A DNA stretch of 64,000 nucleotides, from contig JAKNDB010000066.1 of assembly GCA_024305405.1 (NCBI GenBank), positions 372,001-436,000 on the forward strand, given 5' to 3'. This document shows, one piece after another, positions 26,579 through 37,385 of the stretch. Position numbers and translations under genes: made by a program. The stretch is from Dirofilaria immitis. Lineage: Eukaryota; Nematoda; Chromadorea; Rhabditida; Onchocercidae. Under the pieces are notes generated by a model. The model had not been told where the DNA came from. It searched no databases and worked only from the letters and a program-made list of their open reading frames with translations. Positions within the stretch are counted from its first letter, which is position 1. Every line of letters begins with the position of its first letter.

Positions 26579-27273
26579 TTATATGTCTTGATTATCAATT
26601 AATTGAACTCGTTTCCATGACTGCAAAAGAAATGAAGAGATTTTTAAATACTTCTTAATAACTTTCTTCAAAATGATTATTCCAATGGAATTTTAATTTG
26701 TGCAATTTTTATTAGTCAAAAAAAAACTCAAAATAATTCATCGCATTAAACAAACAGTTATCGATCTAAAAAAAAAAACTTATTACCTTATTTGGCCTAT
26801 GCCGCATTCGATGCACACCACATCGAAGATCGAAAGTTGAGCCAAACTGTAATTGTGATTAATTTTATATTTTAAAATTTATTAATATTTTCGAAAATAT
26901 TTACTTTCTAATTAAATAATTATCATATCATGTAATTAAATTATCAATCTTATCTTATAAATATCGTTTTTGCATGAGTTAATATGATTGTTATAGCTAA
27001 GATAATATCGCAAGAAGATGCGATTAGGTTTCCGATAGATATATCATATTATTAATTATAATAATAATAATTTTAATATGATTTATATGCTAAAATATAA
27101 TTTATAAATTTAGCTCAAATAAAAATTACTTTTTCAAAAACTGTTCGATCATCATTCTTTGTTATCCAAATGAAATTGATAATAGCTGATAAGATAAATA
27201 GTACTACAACAAAGCATACGGATACAGCTAATGGTCCCAAATAATCGATAAATTCGAATTCTTGTTTCGGCAT
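26579..27273 (-). CDS. Small single-pass membrane protein, 81 residues, unknown
   Basis: Three exons join cleanly in phase 0: 27130-27273, 26787-26846 and 26579-26620, all with GT-AG introns and a TAA stop. The protein starts MPKQEFEFIDYLGPLA, followed by one strongly hydrophobic helix (VSVCFVVVLFILSAIINFIW, about residues 17-36). It then has a charged, basic tail with DLRCGVHRMRHRPNK and ends WKRVQLIDNQDI. With no signal peptide ahead of the helix, a short acidic N-terminus and a basic C-terminal side, the positive-inside rule puts the tail in the cytosol. Start choice is supported by an acceptor-like TTATAG 11 nt upstream. I do not recognise the family. The clean splice structure and absence of frame breaks argue that it is a real gene. 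Too small for most predictors. Confidence 0.65.
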
Positions 27274-27283
27274 TTGATCCCCT

Positions 27284-27290
27284 TCTATAA
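27284..27290 (-). promoter_or_regulatory. Candidate trans-splice or leader-intron acceptor before the small membrane protein
   Basis: The - strand reads TTATAG and then 11 bases before the ATG at 27273. The very short leader is typical of nematode trans-spliced genes. No spliced-leader or transcript evidence is present in the window. Confidence 0.45.
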
Positions 27291-29079
27291 GGATAATTTA
27301 ATATTGGAAATAGATTACAACAAAACAAATAATATCATTCTAATAGAATAGAATGAATATCGTAAAGAAAACCGAAAAAACGAAGATACATTTAATTTGA
27401 ACATCCGGTGCGATCGATTCATTCAACAACATTAGAATTGTAAAACAAGTATACCACACTCTATGATTAAACTGATGATAGTGTTGGAGCAGCACAAAAA
27501 AAAAAAAGAAAAAGCAAAAAAAAAAATTAAATTAACAGTCACAAAGGAAATGTGATAAAAATAGATTACGAAGTAGAGCACCTTTAATTGTTGACCTTTG
27601 ATTTTAATCAGCATTGAAACAATCGTCGAAAAATGCTGGCTATAGAAGTAATGTTCATTTTTAAATTGAATGAATCATAATTTTAAAAATAAATAATTTT
27701 AATAAAAGATTTCAGAGGTGGCAAATGTTCAATTGATCAATTGATAAAGGATGTATCATTAGTATACATACTAATTTATCTTTGAGCTTCTTCTGCAAAT
27801 TCTTCAATAACAATTGTTGATCGTTTTTCTTTTGGTATTCAAAATTTGCTATAGCAAAAATATCTGTAAGATATTTTTAGTTGATATTGTTTTCTTTTTT
27901 TTCCTTTCTCTCTTTTAATATCTTTGATATTTTTATTTTCTTTCATTCGTTTATTCATTTAATATTAAAATTTAAAAAAAGTAAAGCAGGTAAAGTTTAG
28001 GGAGAAAAAAAGCGATCATCTTCTTTTGATATGATAAAGTTATATTATCATTTTATTATGATTACATGTCTTATCAGAATCTATAAAATATTATCTCGAC
28101 AATTCTTAGACTATCGAATTGATCATTCAGTACATTGCAATTGACAAATGATTGCAATAAAATAATATAGTATTTTGGAATAAATATTGAAATTATTCAA
28201 AAATTTGCAAAATGATTTAATCCTTGCAATTCAGTTATGATAGTTTGAAATTTTCATCGAACATAGATGATGACCGCAGGAAATTTTGTAATCATTTATT
28301 TTAATTTTTCTTTTTCTTCCTCATCTTTTTTTCGCAACATACGATTTTTATTCTAATAAGCTTGAGTATAAGTATTACTTTAAATTGATGAGTTTTCCGA
28401 AAAAGATTATAGTTAAAAGAAGGATATGTAAATTTATCGCTCCTTTCATGTAAGCAGTTAAAAATAATAAAAAAAACCGGTTATAAGAATCTTGCACATT
28501 ATTTATCATGAAAAAGATTTAGATCAAAAGAGAAATAAATTAGAAAGAAAAATGTCCGAAAGAATTCGCACATTCTAAAATTATTAGCATATTTCAGGTT
28601 TAAAATTTAAAAAAAAAACGGCGATTTATATTGAAGTGATTTATACTCTTCCATTTTTTTATATCTTTTTTCTTTTTTAAATGCTTTCATAAAAGATGTG
28701 AATTTCTGGAATTATAATGCCAATAATCACCAAGAATGTCATACATCCGTTACGCAATTCTCCTGACGTTGATGCACTTAAACGTCAAACGTAATCGTGT
28801 CTGAATCTTTTGAGGAATAACAGATTAGATATCGAACCATCGGTAATTTAACTGATCAATGGTTAGCTTATCAATGCTTTGGAGATATCAAAAACTTTAA
28901 CGCAATAATTATTAAGTATTTTGATCATAAGGGATCAAATTTTTAGAATAGATTGATATTTAGCTAAAAAATTTACTGAATAATTTAGTATTGGAATTTT
29001 GAATGAAAATTGAAATTAAATGGTAACAAACAAGCGAGATGGAAATCAGAGGTGAATAAACAATAGCAGCAAAATGAAT

Positions 29080-29400
29080 TCAAACGTTGACGAAGCACTA
29101 TCACCCAATTTAGACTGCTGTACCCTTTAATGGAATACAAACCTGTTCTATGATCTAGTCGATCAACGCCTCCCTTGAATCGATTCCCTCACTCTACCAC
29201 GATAACATGTCCCAGGCTCTCATAAAAGCCTCCATCCTTTTCCTATACTTCCTGTTGTTGCTCCTTCTATGGCTGCTCCCTTTTAGTGTCACCAATTTTG
29301 TTTATTTTTAATGTCCTTACGAATTGTTATGTCCCAATTTTCGCTATCCTAAAGAAAGAATTATCAAAGCTACAAAGGCCATTTTCCTTTCTGACATAAG
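29080..29400 (-). pseudogene. GC-richer island, possible decayed coding or retroelement fragment
   Basis: This patch differs in base composition from its surroundings. On the - strand about 29308-29200 gives an open, basic segment (SSHRRSNNRKYRKRM, EAFMRAWDMLSW) interrupted by TAG. The same frame continues as SEGIDSREALID, another TAG, then IIEQVCIPLKGTAV and a stop. A segment reading AAATTGGTGACACT lies just before it, a sequence style often seen at the start of LTR-element leaders. No intact domain is visible. It could be an old gag-like remnant, a lost exon, or chance. The retroelement idea is inference only. Confidence 0.25.
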
Positions 29401-30351
29401 ATTAAAATGGTATACAAATTTGAATATTTACCTTTACCTTTTACCTTAACACTTAACAATAATATATCATTCTATACAGTATAATACAATTAACTCCATA
29501 AACACAATCACGTGATAAAAAACATATTTTATCAAAGGAATGAGATAGAACTGGAAGAAGAACAAAAGAAAAATTTTAATGAATTTTCCAAATTTTCAGT
29601 TTGCTTTCGAATTGAAAAATTTCAATTTGCAAAAGGCACGAAGCAAAGATTTGACAAAATTAAAAATTTGAAGAAATAAAAATCTAGCAAAATTTATAAA
29701 AGCGATTTATCATTGATGCACATCGATTTATCGTCAAACAATTCTCGTATATGGAGAAAAAAATAAGTGCGAATCAGAATCACTTCATCTTGTCATTATT
29801 TCTATGCTGCTTATTTGCACTACCAATCAAAAAAACTTCATAGTACCTCATCATCTATCGTAAATATTGCACAAGCTACTGGTCGCTTTTGTCATAAAGA
29901 TTATCGATTTCTTTATATTACCATCTAACTCTTCAGGTGATTATCACATGCATTCAATTTAATACATCCATTTACTAACCATAAAAAATCATTTTCTCTA
30001 TGAAGAAAATTTCTGCTAAACACAACTCCTTTCAGCTACTTAAAAATCGGTCTTTTTTTAGATCTGATAAATTAAATCTAAATTGTCCACAGATAATGAA
30101 AAAAAAAAACATTCGTCTAATGAAAGTTAACTATTCAGAAATTTTCCAAAAGAATATTTCAGGTAATCTGCGATAGTTATCTTTAAAAATTGGAAAGAAA
30201 TCACAGTGCCTGATCTAATCCTTCTAATCAATAATTAATATAGATATACAATAAAAAATAAACAAAAAAAGAAATGGAAGCAAATTAAAAGGAATGTGTA
30301 TTTAAAAAACACTAATAATAACAAATAATTTACTCATCGTCTGAGACGAAT

Positions 30352-33300
30352 TCAATTAACCAATATGTCCTGACATTTCATCTCCAGACTCCAATATTTT
30401 AATATTTTCAGTGCCACTTTATCTTCGGTATTCACATTGTTCGTTGATATTTTGGTGACACCCAGATAATCCAATGGCGACAACATACTGATACCTTTCA
30501 AACTAAAAGAATGGTGCACTTAGCTTTTAACTTAAATTGTAATTAGTGCCACAAGGAACATTTACTAACGTTAAATAATACTAGAATTACTTCTAATAAT
30601 GAAGAGCACTAGAAATAACTGAAGTTTGCAAAATCTTCCAAATATGACAAGCTGTGAGTTATTTGGCTTGAGAAAACAATAACACCAGTGCTTGCTTATA
30701 GTAATAACTACATTCAAATTATTACTTTATTATATTACTGTTCTGGAGAATTGGATATTACATTTAACACTACAGTTAAATTCTAAAATTAAAATCTATG
30801 AAACTAACCTGGCAACAGGATTCTCATAAAGTCGTAAATGAGTTAAACGTCGAAAAAATTTGAAGCTACACAAATTGGTGAATTTATTCCCAGTAAGATC
30901 CAAACGTGTGATAAATGATGATAAATATTTTAAATGGTCGATGCTAAAATATAAAATAAACATATATTAGAGAACACAAAACATGAAAAAAGTTCATAAC
31001 TTTCCCTGATAGTTAATAATGATGCTTGAGAGGTCTAATTTTAATCTCAAAACTTGCCAAGCAAATAATGAAAAAACATAAAATAATAATAGAATAAATA
31101 AACAGGATAAGCAAAAAGGAAGATTTTAGTTGGATCAAAAAATGATCGCATGAAATGAAAAATTGTGAATAATCTTTAAAATAAGTAATACTAATACAAT
31201 GCACAACTTTGCAATCTTAATTTGTTCCCTGCAGCCTACTTTTTATTAAAATTATAACAAATCATTTTTATAATTTATTAAAGAATAAATTTACCAAAGT
31301 TTCACTACAGTTAATTCTTGTAGATCCTATTATTTCTCCAACTAACTAGAAATTGATAACCGAAGAATGTTACTAAAGAAATTATTTAATTCTTAAACCT
31401 CGAAAAAGAAAAAACCTTTTCAAACCCAAATTATCCAGTTTCAGTTCTCCAATAACATGACCATTCACTTGTCTGAATAAAATATCTATTCTCTGCACAT
31501 CACCTAATTTCTGACGTAGTTTTTCATTAATTCGTAGATTAGTAGCCATCTCCTCATACATTTCACATCGTTGCGGATCGATATTTGTGGCCAATTCCTC
31601 CAGATTCGTCAAAATCGTTGCAAACATTTCAACCGGTTCTAATTCCATGATCGCAAAAGTATATGTAAGCAACGGCCACTGCAAAGAAATCCTATTTAAC
31701 CTAATTTTTTTCTAAAAAAGAAAAAACTCTGACTTAAACGGCAAAAAATTTACTAACAAGTAGCTAATCTCTTCAAAATAAATAACTGCAATCTGGATAT
31801 TGCAGTGCAATCATATATATGAAAAACTTGAATAAGTTTTGTTTTCTCCAAAATTTTCAAATAGATGAACAACTACCGAAGTACTTTGTGTGCCGCTGCA
31901 AATTAAAAAAATACTATTATAGGGCACTAAAATTTGAAGTAAGCCTAGTACCGTTTCGGTCGGGTTTGAATTTCAAGATAATGACTAAATAAATATAAAG
32001 TTAACATCGCCTTTTGAGATTTGAAAGCTTCATAAAAAATAGAGCTATTACCATACCTTCAAAATTTCCTTCTTCTCCTCAACTTTGAGCTCTTCAAGCA
32101 GCTCCTGACAATTATCCATTAGTTTTTTGATGATATGTCTTCGAGCTTCACTAACTGGTTTGCATTTAATATGATAAATATTATAAATTTCATCAAAATT
32201 AACATATCCTCGTTCCATATCAATGATCTCAAATGGCTCATTAAGTGAAGTGCGCAACTGGCATTCCGCTAATTCACCGGCGATTTCAAATCGATATGAA
32301 TTATTAGCGCAAAAAGTTTTACGACTCGCCATTTCAGAACTCTAAAAAAATCAAAAATAAAAAGAGAGCATAATCAAAAAGGACCTTTTTTGATAAGTAT
32401 TTCAAAATATGAAAATGATTATCTATAGACAACTCACCATTATGGGGTCCACTGATCACCGTTCGCCATCTTTACAATTACAAAATCAGATATCCTTGCC
32501 AATTTTATAGCGCGGTCAAATGTAACTGATAAATATGAAACTCTGGTTTGATCGTTATTTCGAGAAGCGAAATCGAATATCAATCCCAATAAATGGATAT
32601 TATCAACATCACCTTGAAAATATAATTTTACTTTTCAAATATAGTTCCAACGTCAAGCCCATTTTTCTGACTTTTCATCTTTTCCAGCTGTTCCTCCGCT
32701 TAGCTTAATAAATAAAAATTCGTTTAATAATATAAATTTAACATTAGAATACTTCACATATATATTGAAAGATATTTGGAAGGAAAATTGTGGCGAACTA
32801 TGCTTGCGGCTAGCATTCAAAATAATACCGATCCAAAAAACCATTTATAAAATAATTATTGAAAGTATTCACATTTCTTTTTCCTTTGGTCAGATAACAA
32901 AAGCCATTCAGCGAAAATCCAAGCACTCTGATCTTCGGGATCCGTGAAAAAAGCATTTTGCAATTTCTTAAATTAATGCAAGTTAGCGATAATAAAACTG
33001 CGCAATATCTTCTAAACAAAAATAAATATAAAGAAGTGCAAACCGCTCACGCACAAGATAGAGAGCATAATGTTAGAGAGGAAAAAAATTAGAATTGAAA
33101 AATACGAATTCATTTTAAAGGACAAGACAGATCATCCAGAAACAAATATCCTGTCCAGGATAAAAAGGAAAAATAAATGTGAGACAAGACAGATCATCCA
33201 GAAACAAATATCCTGTCCAGGATAAAAAGGAAAAAGAAATGTGAGACAAGACAGATCATCCAGAAACAAATATCCTGTCCAGGATAAAAAGGAAAAAGAA

Positions 33301-36038
33301 ATGTGAGACAAGACAGATCATCCAGAAACAAATATCCTGTCCAGGATAAAAAAGGAAAAAGAAAAACAAACAGGGCAAAATATGTCACGTACGATTTAAG
33401 TGACTATTTCAGGTACAATCCCAGACACTTAGAAAAATTGCTAAATTATCAGAACTTCCCGAATTTTCAGTGTACACAGCGAAGTTATGCATTCAACGAG
33501 GAAATATCAGTCACCTGAGATAATATCCTAATTTTTGATTGTTTATTTCAATCTATCCCATTAACAGAAATTAATCTTTCATAAATTTGTAATAGGATTT
33601 AATAAACAGAGACTCCCGGCAAGAAGTTGGCAAAAATTATAGAAAGATTTCAAAAAAATATACTTTATACTCATTATTTAATGCGTCTTGATTCATAACC
33701 AATTCATTTTCGGGATCAGGATATAAAGACGGAAGAAGAGATGCACGATAATGCCACGAGGAATAATTACTGAAATTTGCATCGATCAATCTATCTGAAA
33801 ACCTAAAAATTGGAAAAATTTTCTTGTATTTCAGATAAACACTTTAAAAAGGGTTAAATCTACGACATCACCACGCTATTATATTTGGAAATCGAGTGAT
33901 GGGGAACAATGCTGTCAATTATAAAAAGACCAAGGATCTATTGAGAATTTAAAGCTACGGAATGCGTACAATTTGATTAGTAACGACATTTCATTTTTCT
34001 ATTTCCCAAAAGAATATCAAATACTCTTGTACGCATCCTGATCGACATAAATTTAAAAAAGCCTAGTAGAAAATACCTAATAATATGCACATCACTACCA
34101 GCAATTTAAATAATCGTTAATCAAATCCTCAACGGAGTGAGGATACTAATAATCGCCTCAATTTAAACGTTACTCGTAATTATTACTTGAGTTCTTCCTC
34201 AGCTGAACGGGCGCCAAATTTAACTATTTCTAGTCGATAATTCCAGCAATGAAAATTTCTGCTATCCAAGTTCAGCATTTTCTCACATGCTGCTAATTCT
34301 GCTTCCAAGTCCGGATTTGTCAACTGCTTGAAGCACCATGAGCGATGTAACCATACACAATATGATTTGGAATTTGTCTTAATGTAAAATTTAAGAATAC
34401 TGAAAAGTTAATCTTATGAACAAGATTAAAGTGCCTTATAATATTTTCTCCCTGCAGTCAGGATAAAATTTTACCTATAATATTTTATTTCAGCCTTGCA
34501 AATTTATATGAGAACTAAATGCATCTGCATCTTTTAATTCCATTTTTCAGGATGCAACAGTTATAAGATGATGAGAAATGGAATCAGTCAAATAAACAGT
34601 CCAACTCAGAATCAAATTTACAAAGCAAAGAGGCAATACTTCCGTACGGGTCATACAGATTAAAAGAATGATGTTTTTCATGCTTAGAAAAGGCATACAT
34701 TAACTACCGCTTAACTAATGAAAATTTTTATTAAATAAAAAGTTTTATTAAATAAAGCTAATACCTTTAGACAGACTTCAGTTAACAATAATTCTGAATG
34801 GAATATACGATTTTTTCTATTTGTATTTTCTTCGTCGCTTTCTTCTTGTAATTTCTGAAAAAAAGTAACTGAAAAAAATTTACAAATTATTTCATGTATT
34901 AAAACTTAATTTTAAGATTTTTATTACGACATTCTTTTTAACTATTATTTTGCACTAACTATCATCTGACGAAAAATACTGCATTTCCAAAGTTTCAGAA
35001 AAGTCTTTTTAAAATTCTCTTAACAAAAAGAAAAAACCTATGTACGTTGAAATCAATCTACTTCTCAGTATGTCAAACATATATTACTTTTTATATATAT
35101 TTTTATGCACATAATTTTTCATATTTCATATTATCGGTATTTTTACACTAAATTATAAAGAATAATTGCATGATTAAACGATTTCCGTTTCAGCAATAGC
35201 TGAAATCGATATAACTTTATTAATTCAAGCTTATCATCCCTAACTTAGAACTATAAGTTAGAGCTGAGAATAAAAACGATAAAGCATGTTACAATCTTCA
35301 ACCTTTGACAATAAATTGATTACTCTGCGACGAATATTCCAAAATGTATAAATATCCGGATTTTTTCAAGTAAGACAGCAGTAAGGGATAACATTTTCTC
35401 ATCTAACTCACCTGCAAAGTTTCTAATTTGAATTCAGCAAAAGCAAATTTTAGAAGCAAATTAAAAGTATTGCATTTGCACTACATTTGTAATATTTCCA
35501 ATAATTGAAAATCCTGCACTAATTAAGAGCTTAGAGAGCAATTAACAATCGGAAGATTTTCTGAAATCAGAAAAAAGTTTCTGAATTGCAAAATTCCGAT
35601 TCAGAAACAATCAGAAATAGTACACCTCACTATACTGCTTTGCTCCATCCATACTTTTTGATTAATCACTATTTTTTCAAGTATCCCTTCTGCATTTTTC
35701 AGTATACAAAAAACCTCTTGTACAAGTTTGAAATAAACACAGCCATAGCTCCAACGCCACGATATGAATCATATGCCACTAATTTTGCTCGTTTTATTTT
35801 AGCATAAATTCTATGCAAACAAATTAAGAATGTATAAAATTTCGACATTAACTTCCAAAAAAATAAACCAATAAAGATATATATAATGCAATTAAATATT
35901 AAAAAGGATATTACCTTTCGTTCGCTTCTCGAAAATTTGATTCCTTAATTTGCAGTATATTTTCAATTTTTCAGCTCTTTCCTTTTCTTTCTTAATCTTT
36001 TGCTCTTCCGTTGTTGGCACTTTCTTCACAAAATGCAT
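30352..36038 (-). CDS. RABGGTA: Rab geranylgeranyltransferase alpha subunit (GGTase II alpha)
   Basis: Twelve exons: 35915-36038, 35303-35411, 34765-34854, 34187-34377, 33664-33802, 32873-32966, 32438-32612, 32057-32341, 31416-31678, 31295-31326, 30809-30943, 30352-30502. The predicted product is about 596 residues (human 567). With the beta subunit and Rab escort protein it attaches geranylgeranyl groups to C-terminal cysteines of Rab GTPases. Visible prenyltransferase alpha repeats each carry their Trp: NPDIYTFWNIRR, YCVWLHRSWCF, DSRNFHCWNYRLE, FSNYSSWHYRASLL, DPEDQSAWIFAEWLL. An Ig-like insert follows (exons 7-8, including VSYLSVTFDRAIKLA), then LELEP-type helices (IMELEPVEMFATI) and a leucine-rich repeat tail (ITRLDLTGNKFTNL, LTHLRLYENPVA). 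The protein begins Met-His; in the rat enzyme His2 of alpha coordinates the beta-subunit zinc, which supports this start. Three one-base frame breaks are described in findings. Confidence 0.93.
33120..33372. repeat. 62-bp minisatellite, four copies, in RabGGTase intron 5
   Basis: Units start at 33122, 33184, 33246 and 33308, with exact 62-bp spacing and very few differences. Each unit contains ATCCTG-TC-CAGGAT, a 6-bp inverted repeat with a 2-base loop. Open frames across it are artefacts of the repeat. Confidence 0.95.
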
Positions 36039-36047
36039 TTTTTCCTT

Positions 36048-36054
36048 TTGTTAA
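36048..36054 (-). promoter_or_regulatory. Candidate trans-splice acceptor before RabGGTase alpha
   Basis: The - strand reads TTATTTTTAG, with the exon beginning at 36054, 16 nt before the ATG at 36038. TTTTTAG (like TTTTCAG) directly before a short leader is the common nematode trans-splice context. It is inferred from pattern only. Confidence 0.5.
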
Positions 36055-36739
36055 CTAAAAATAATTAGAAAAAGAAGAATTGTTACATATAAATAAGATA
36101 AACAAAATAAAAAGTTCGCTAATATTTGTCTCAAAAAGAAAAGAAATTCAGATACTCTTAGAATTTAATAAATTTTTTATGATACACTTTTACTTTAAAC
36201 TATCTCAATTGTTCACTTCAAAAAAACTCTCCCAAATTTTCCTTTCTTTAAAATTTTTTTAAAAGAAATTTCATTTCATTTCAATATTTTAAAATAATTT
36301 TACACCAATGAAAGTAACAACTGGCATGAAAATTCAGCTTATTAGTAAAGTGGAAAATGCTTTTCTAAAAATAATTCCCAAAAGTGAATTACTGTTCCAA
36401 TTCAATAGTTCTTCCATGCATATGCTATTTTGCAATTTCAATAATTAAATCATCCCCATCACTGATAGCATCTTCCTATTTTGTCAAGACGTCGTAATGA
36501 TACCCGTGTTTTTCCTTTTTGAGAAATTTATCAATCTTATCGCTATTGTATTTCTTATTTCTCAGCAATCTTTATCGTCTCCTCATTTAGTACAATATTC
36601 TAACCAACTTACTTTCTTCCACCTATACACTCTTTTGATCCCTAATCATTTCCACAAAGCGCTCCGCACTCGCCATCTCGCAATCTCTCTATCTATTCTT
36701 TCTTAGGTCATTACCTGTCTCATTGACCCAGTCTCATTA

Positions 36740-37385
36740 TGAAATTCTATGTCAAAAGTGAGTTACGGTACACGCTATGAAAAACCGTCTCCACATCGCT
36801 GAAAATCGTAACCATGTCGCTACGTATCTCCATGTCGCTAACTGTTCCTAATATATCGCTAACTGTTCCTACTATATCGCTAACTGTTCCTACTATATCG
36901 CTAACTGTTCCTACTATATCGCTAACTATCTCCACGTTATATCGCTAACTGTTCCTACTATATCGCTCTCTCCACATTATGTCGCTAACTCTTCGTACTA
37001 TATCGCTAACTATCTCCATGTCGTCAATTGCTACTCTATCACTCTCTGCATGTCACTAATTGCCCCACTATATCACAATCTCCTATCGCTAACTATCCCC
37101 ACTATATCGCTATCTGCATGTCGCTAACTATGCCTACTATATCGCTAACTATCTGCATGGTCGTTAATTACTACTCTATCGTTATCTCATATCACTAACT
37201 GTCCTTACTATGTCGTCTGACTATGTCTATGTCACTATGTGCCTCAATATCGTTAACTATCTCTATGCCGCTAACTGTTTCCCACCATATCACTAACAAT
37301 CGCATGTCGCTAACTATCTCCTTATATCGATCGTCTATCTCCATGTTGCTAACTATCCCTGCTGATATATCGCTAAAAAATTCTC
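36740..37385. repeat. Degenerate minisatellite of about 21 bp upstream of RabGGTase alpha
   Basis: The core unit is TATATCGCTAACTGTTCCTA and is best preserved at 36847-36960. Toward 37385 units decay to TCGCTAACTATCTCCA-like variants of changing length. The array lies 0.7-1.3 kb upstream of the RabGGTase start. The repeated SDI and GTVSDI frames on the - strand are products of the repeat. Confidence 0.9.

Larger units (their letters stand above)
27274..30351. other. Intergenic region between the small membrane protein and RabGGTase alpha
   Basis: Mostly AT-rich, with A-runs around 27496-27530. It includes one GC-richer island at about 29080-29400, listed separately. Both neighbouring genes are on the - strand, so this region holds the 3' flank of neither toward the right and the promoter side of the small gene toward the left. 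Nothing else was recognised. Confidence 0.5.

Noticed and set aside
33120..33372. Regular repeats as a CRISPR array
   Set aside because: The repeats are directly adjacent without unique spacers, and the host is a eukaryote. The same applies to the other minisatellites.
33194..33388. Open frame encoding a repeated hydrophobic motif on the - strand
   Set aside because: It is only the 62-bp intronic minisatellite read through.
36747..36935. Open frame of SDIVGTV repeats
   Set aside because: Translation of the 21-bp satellite; 21 is a multiple of three, so it stays open by chance.
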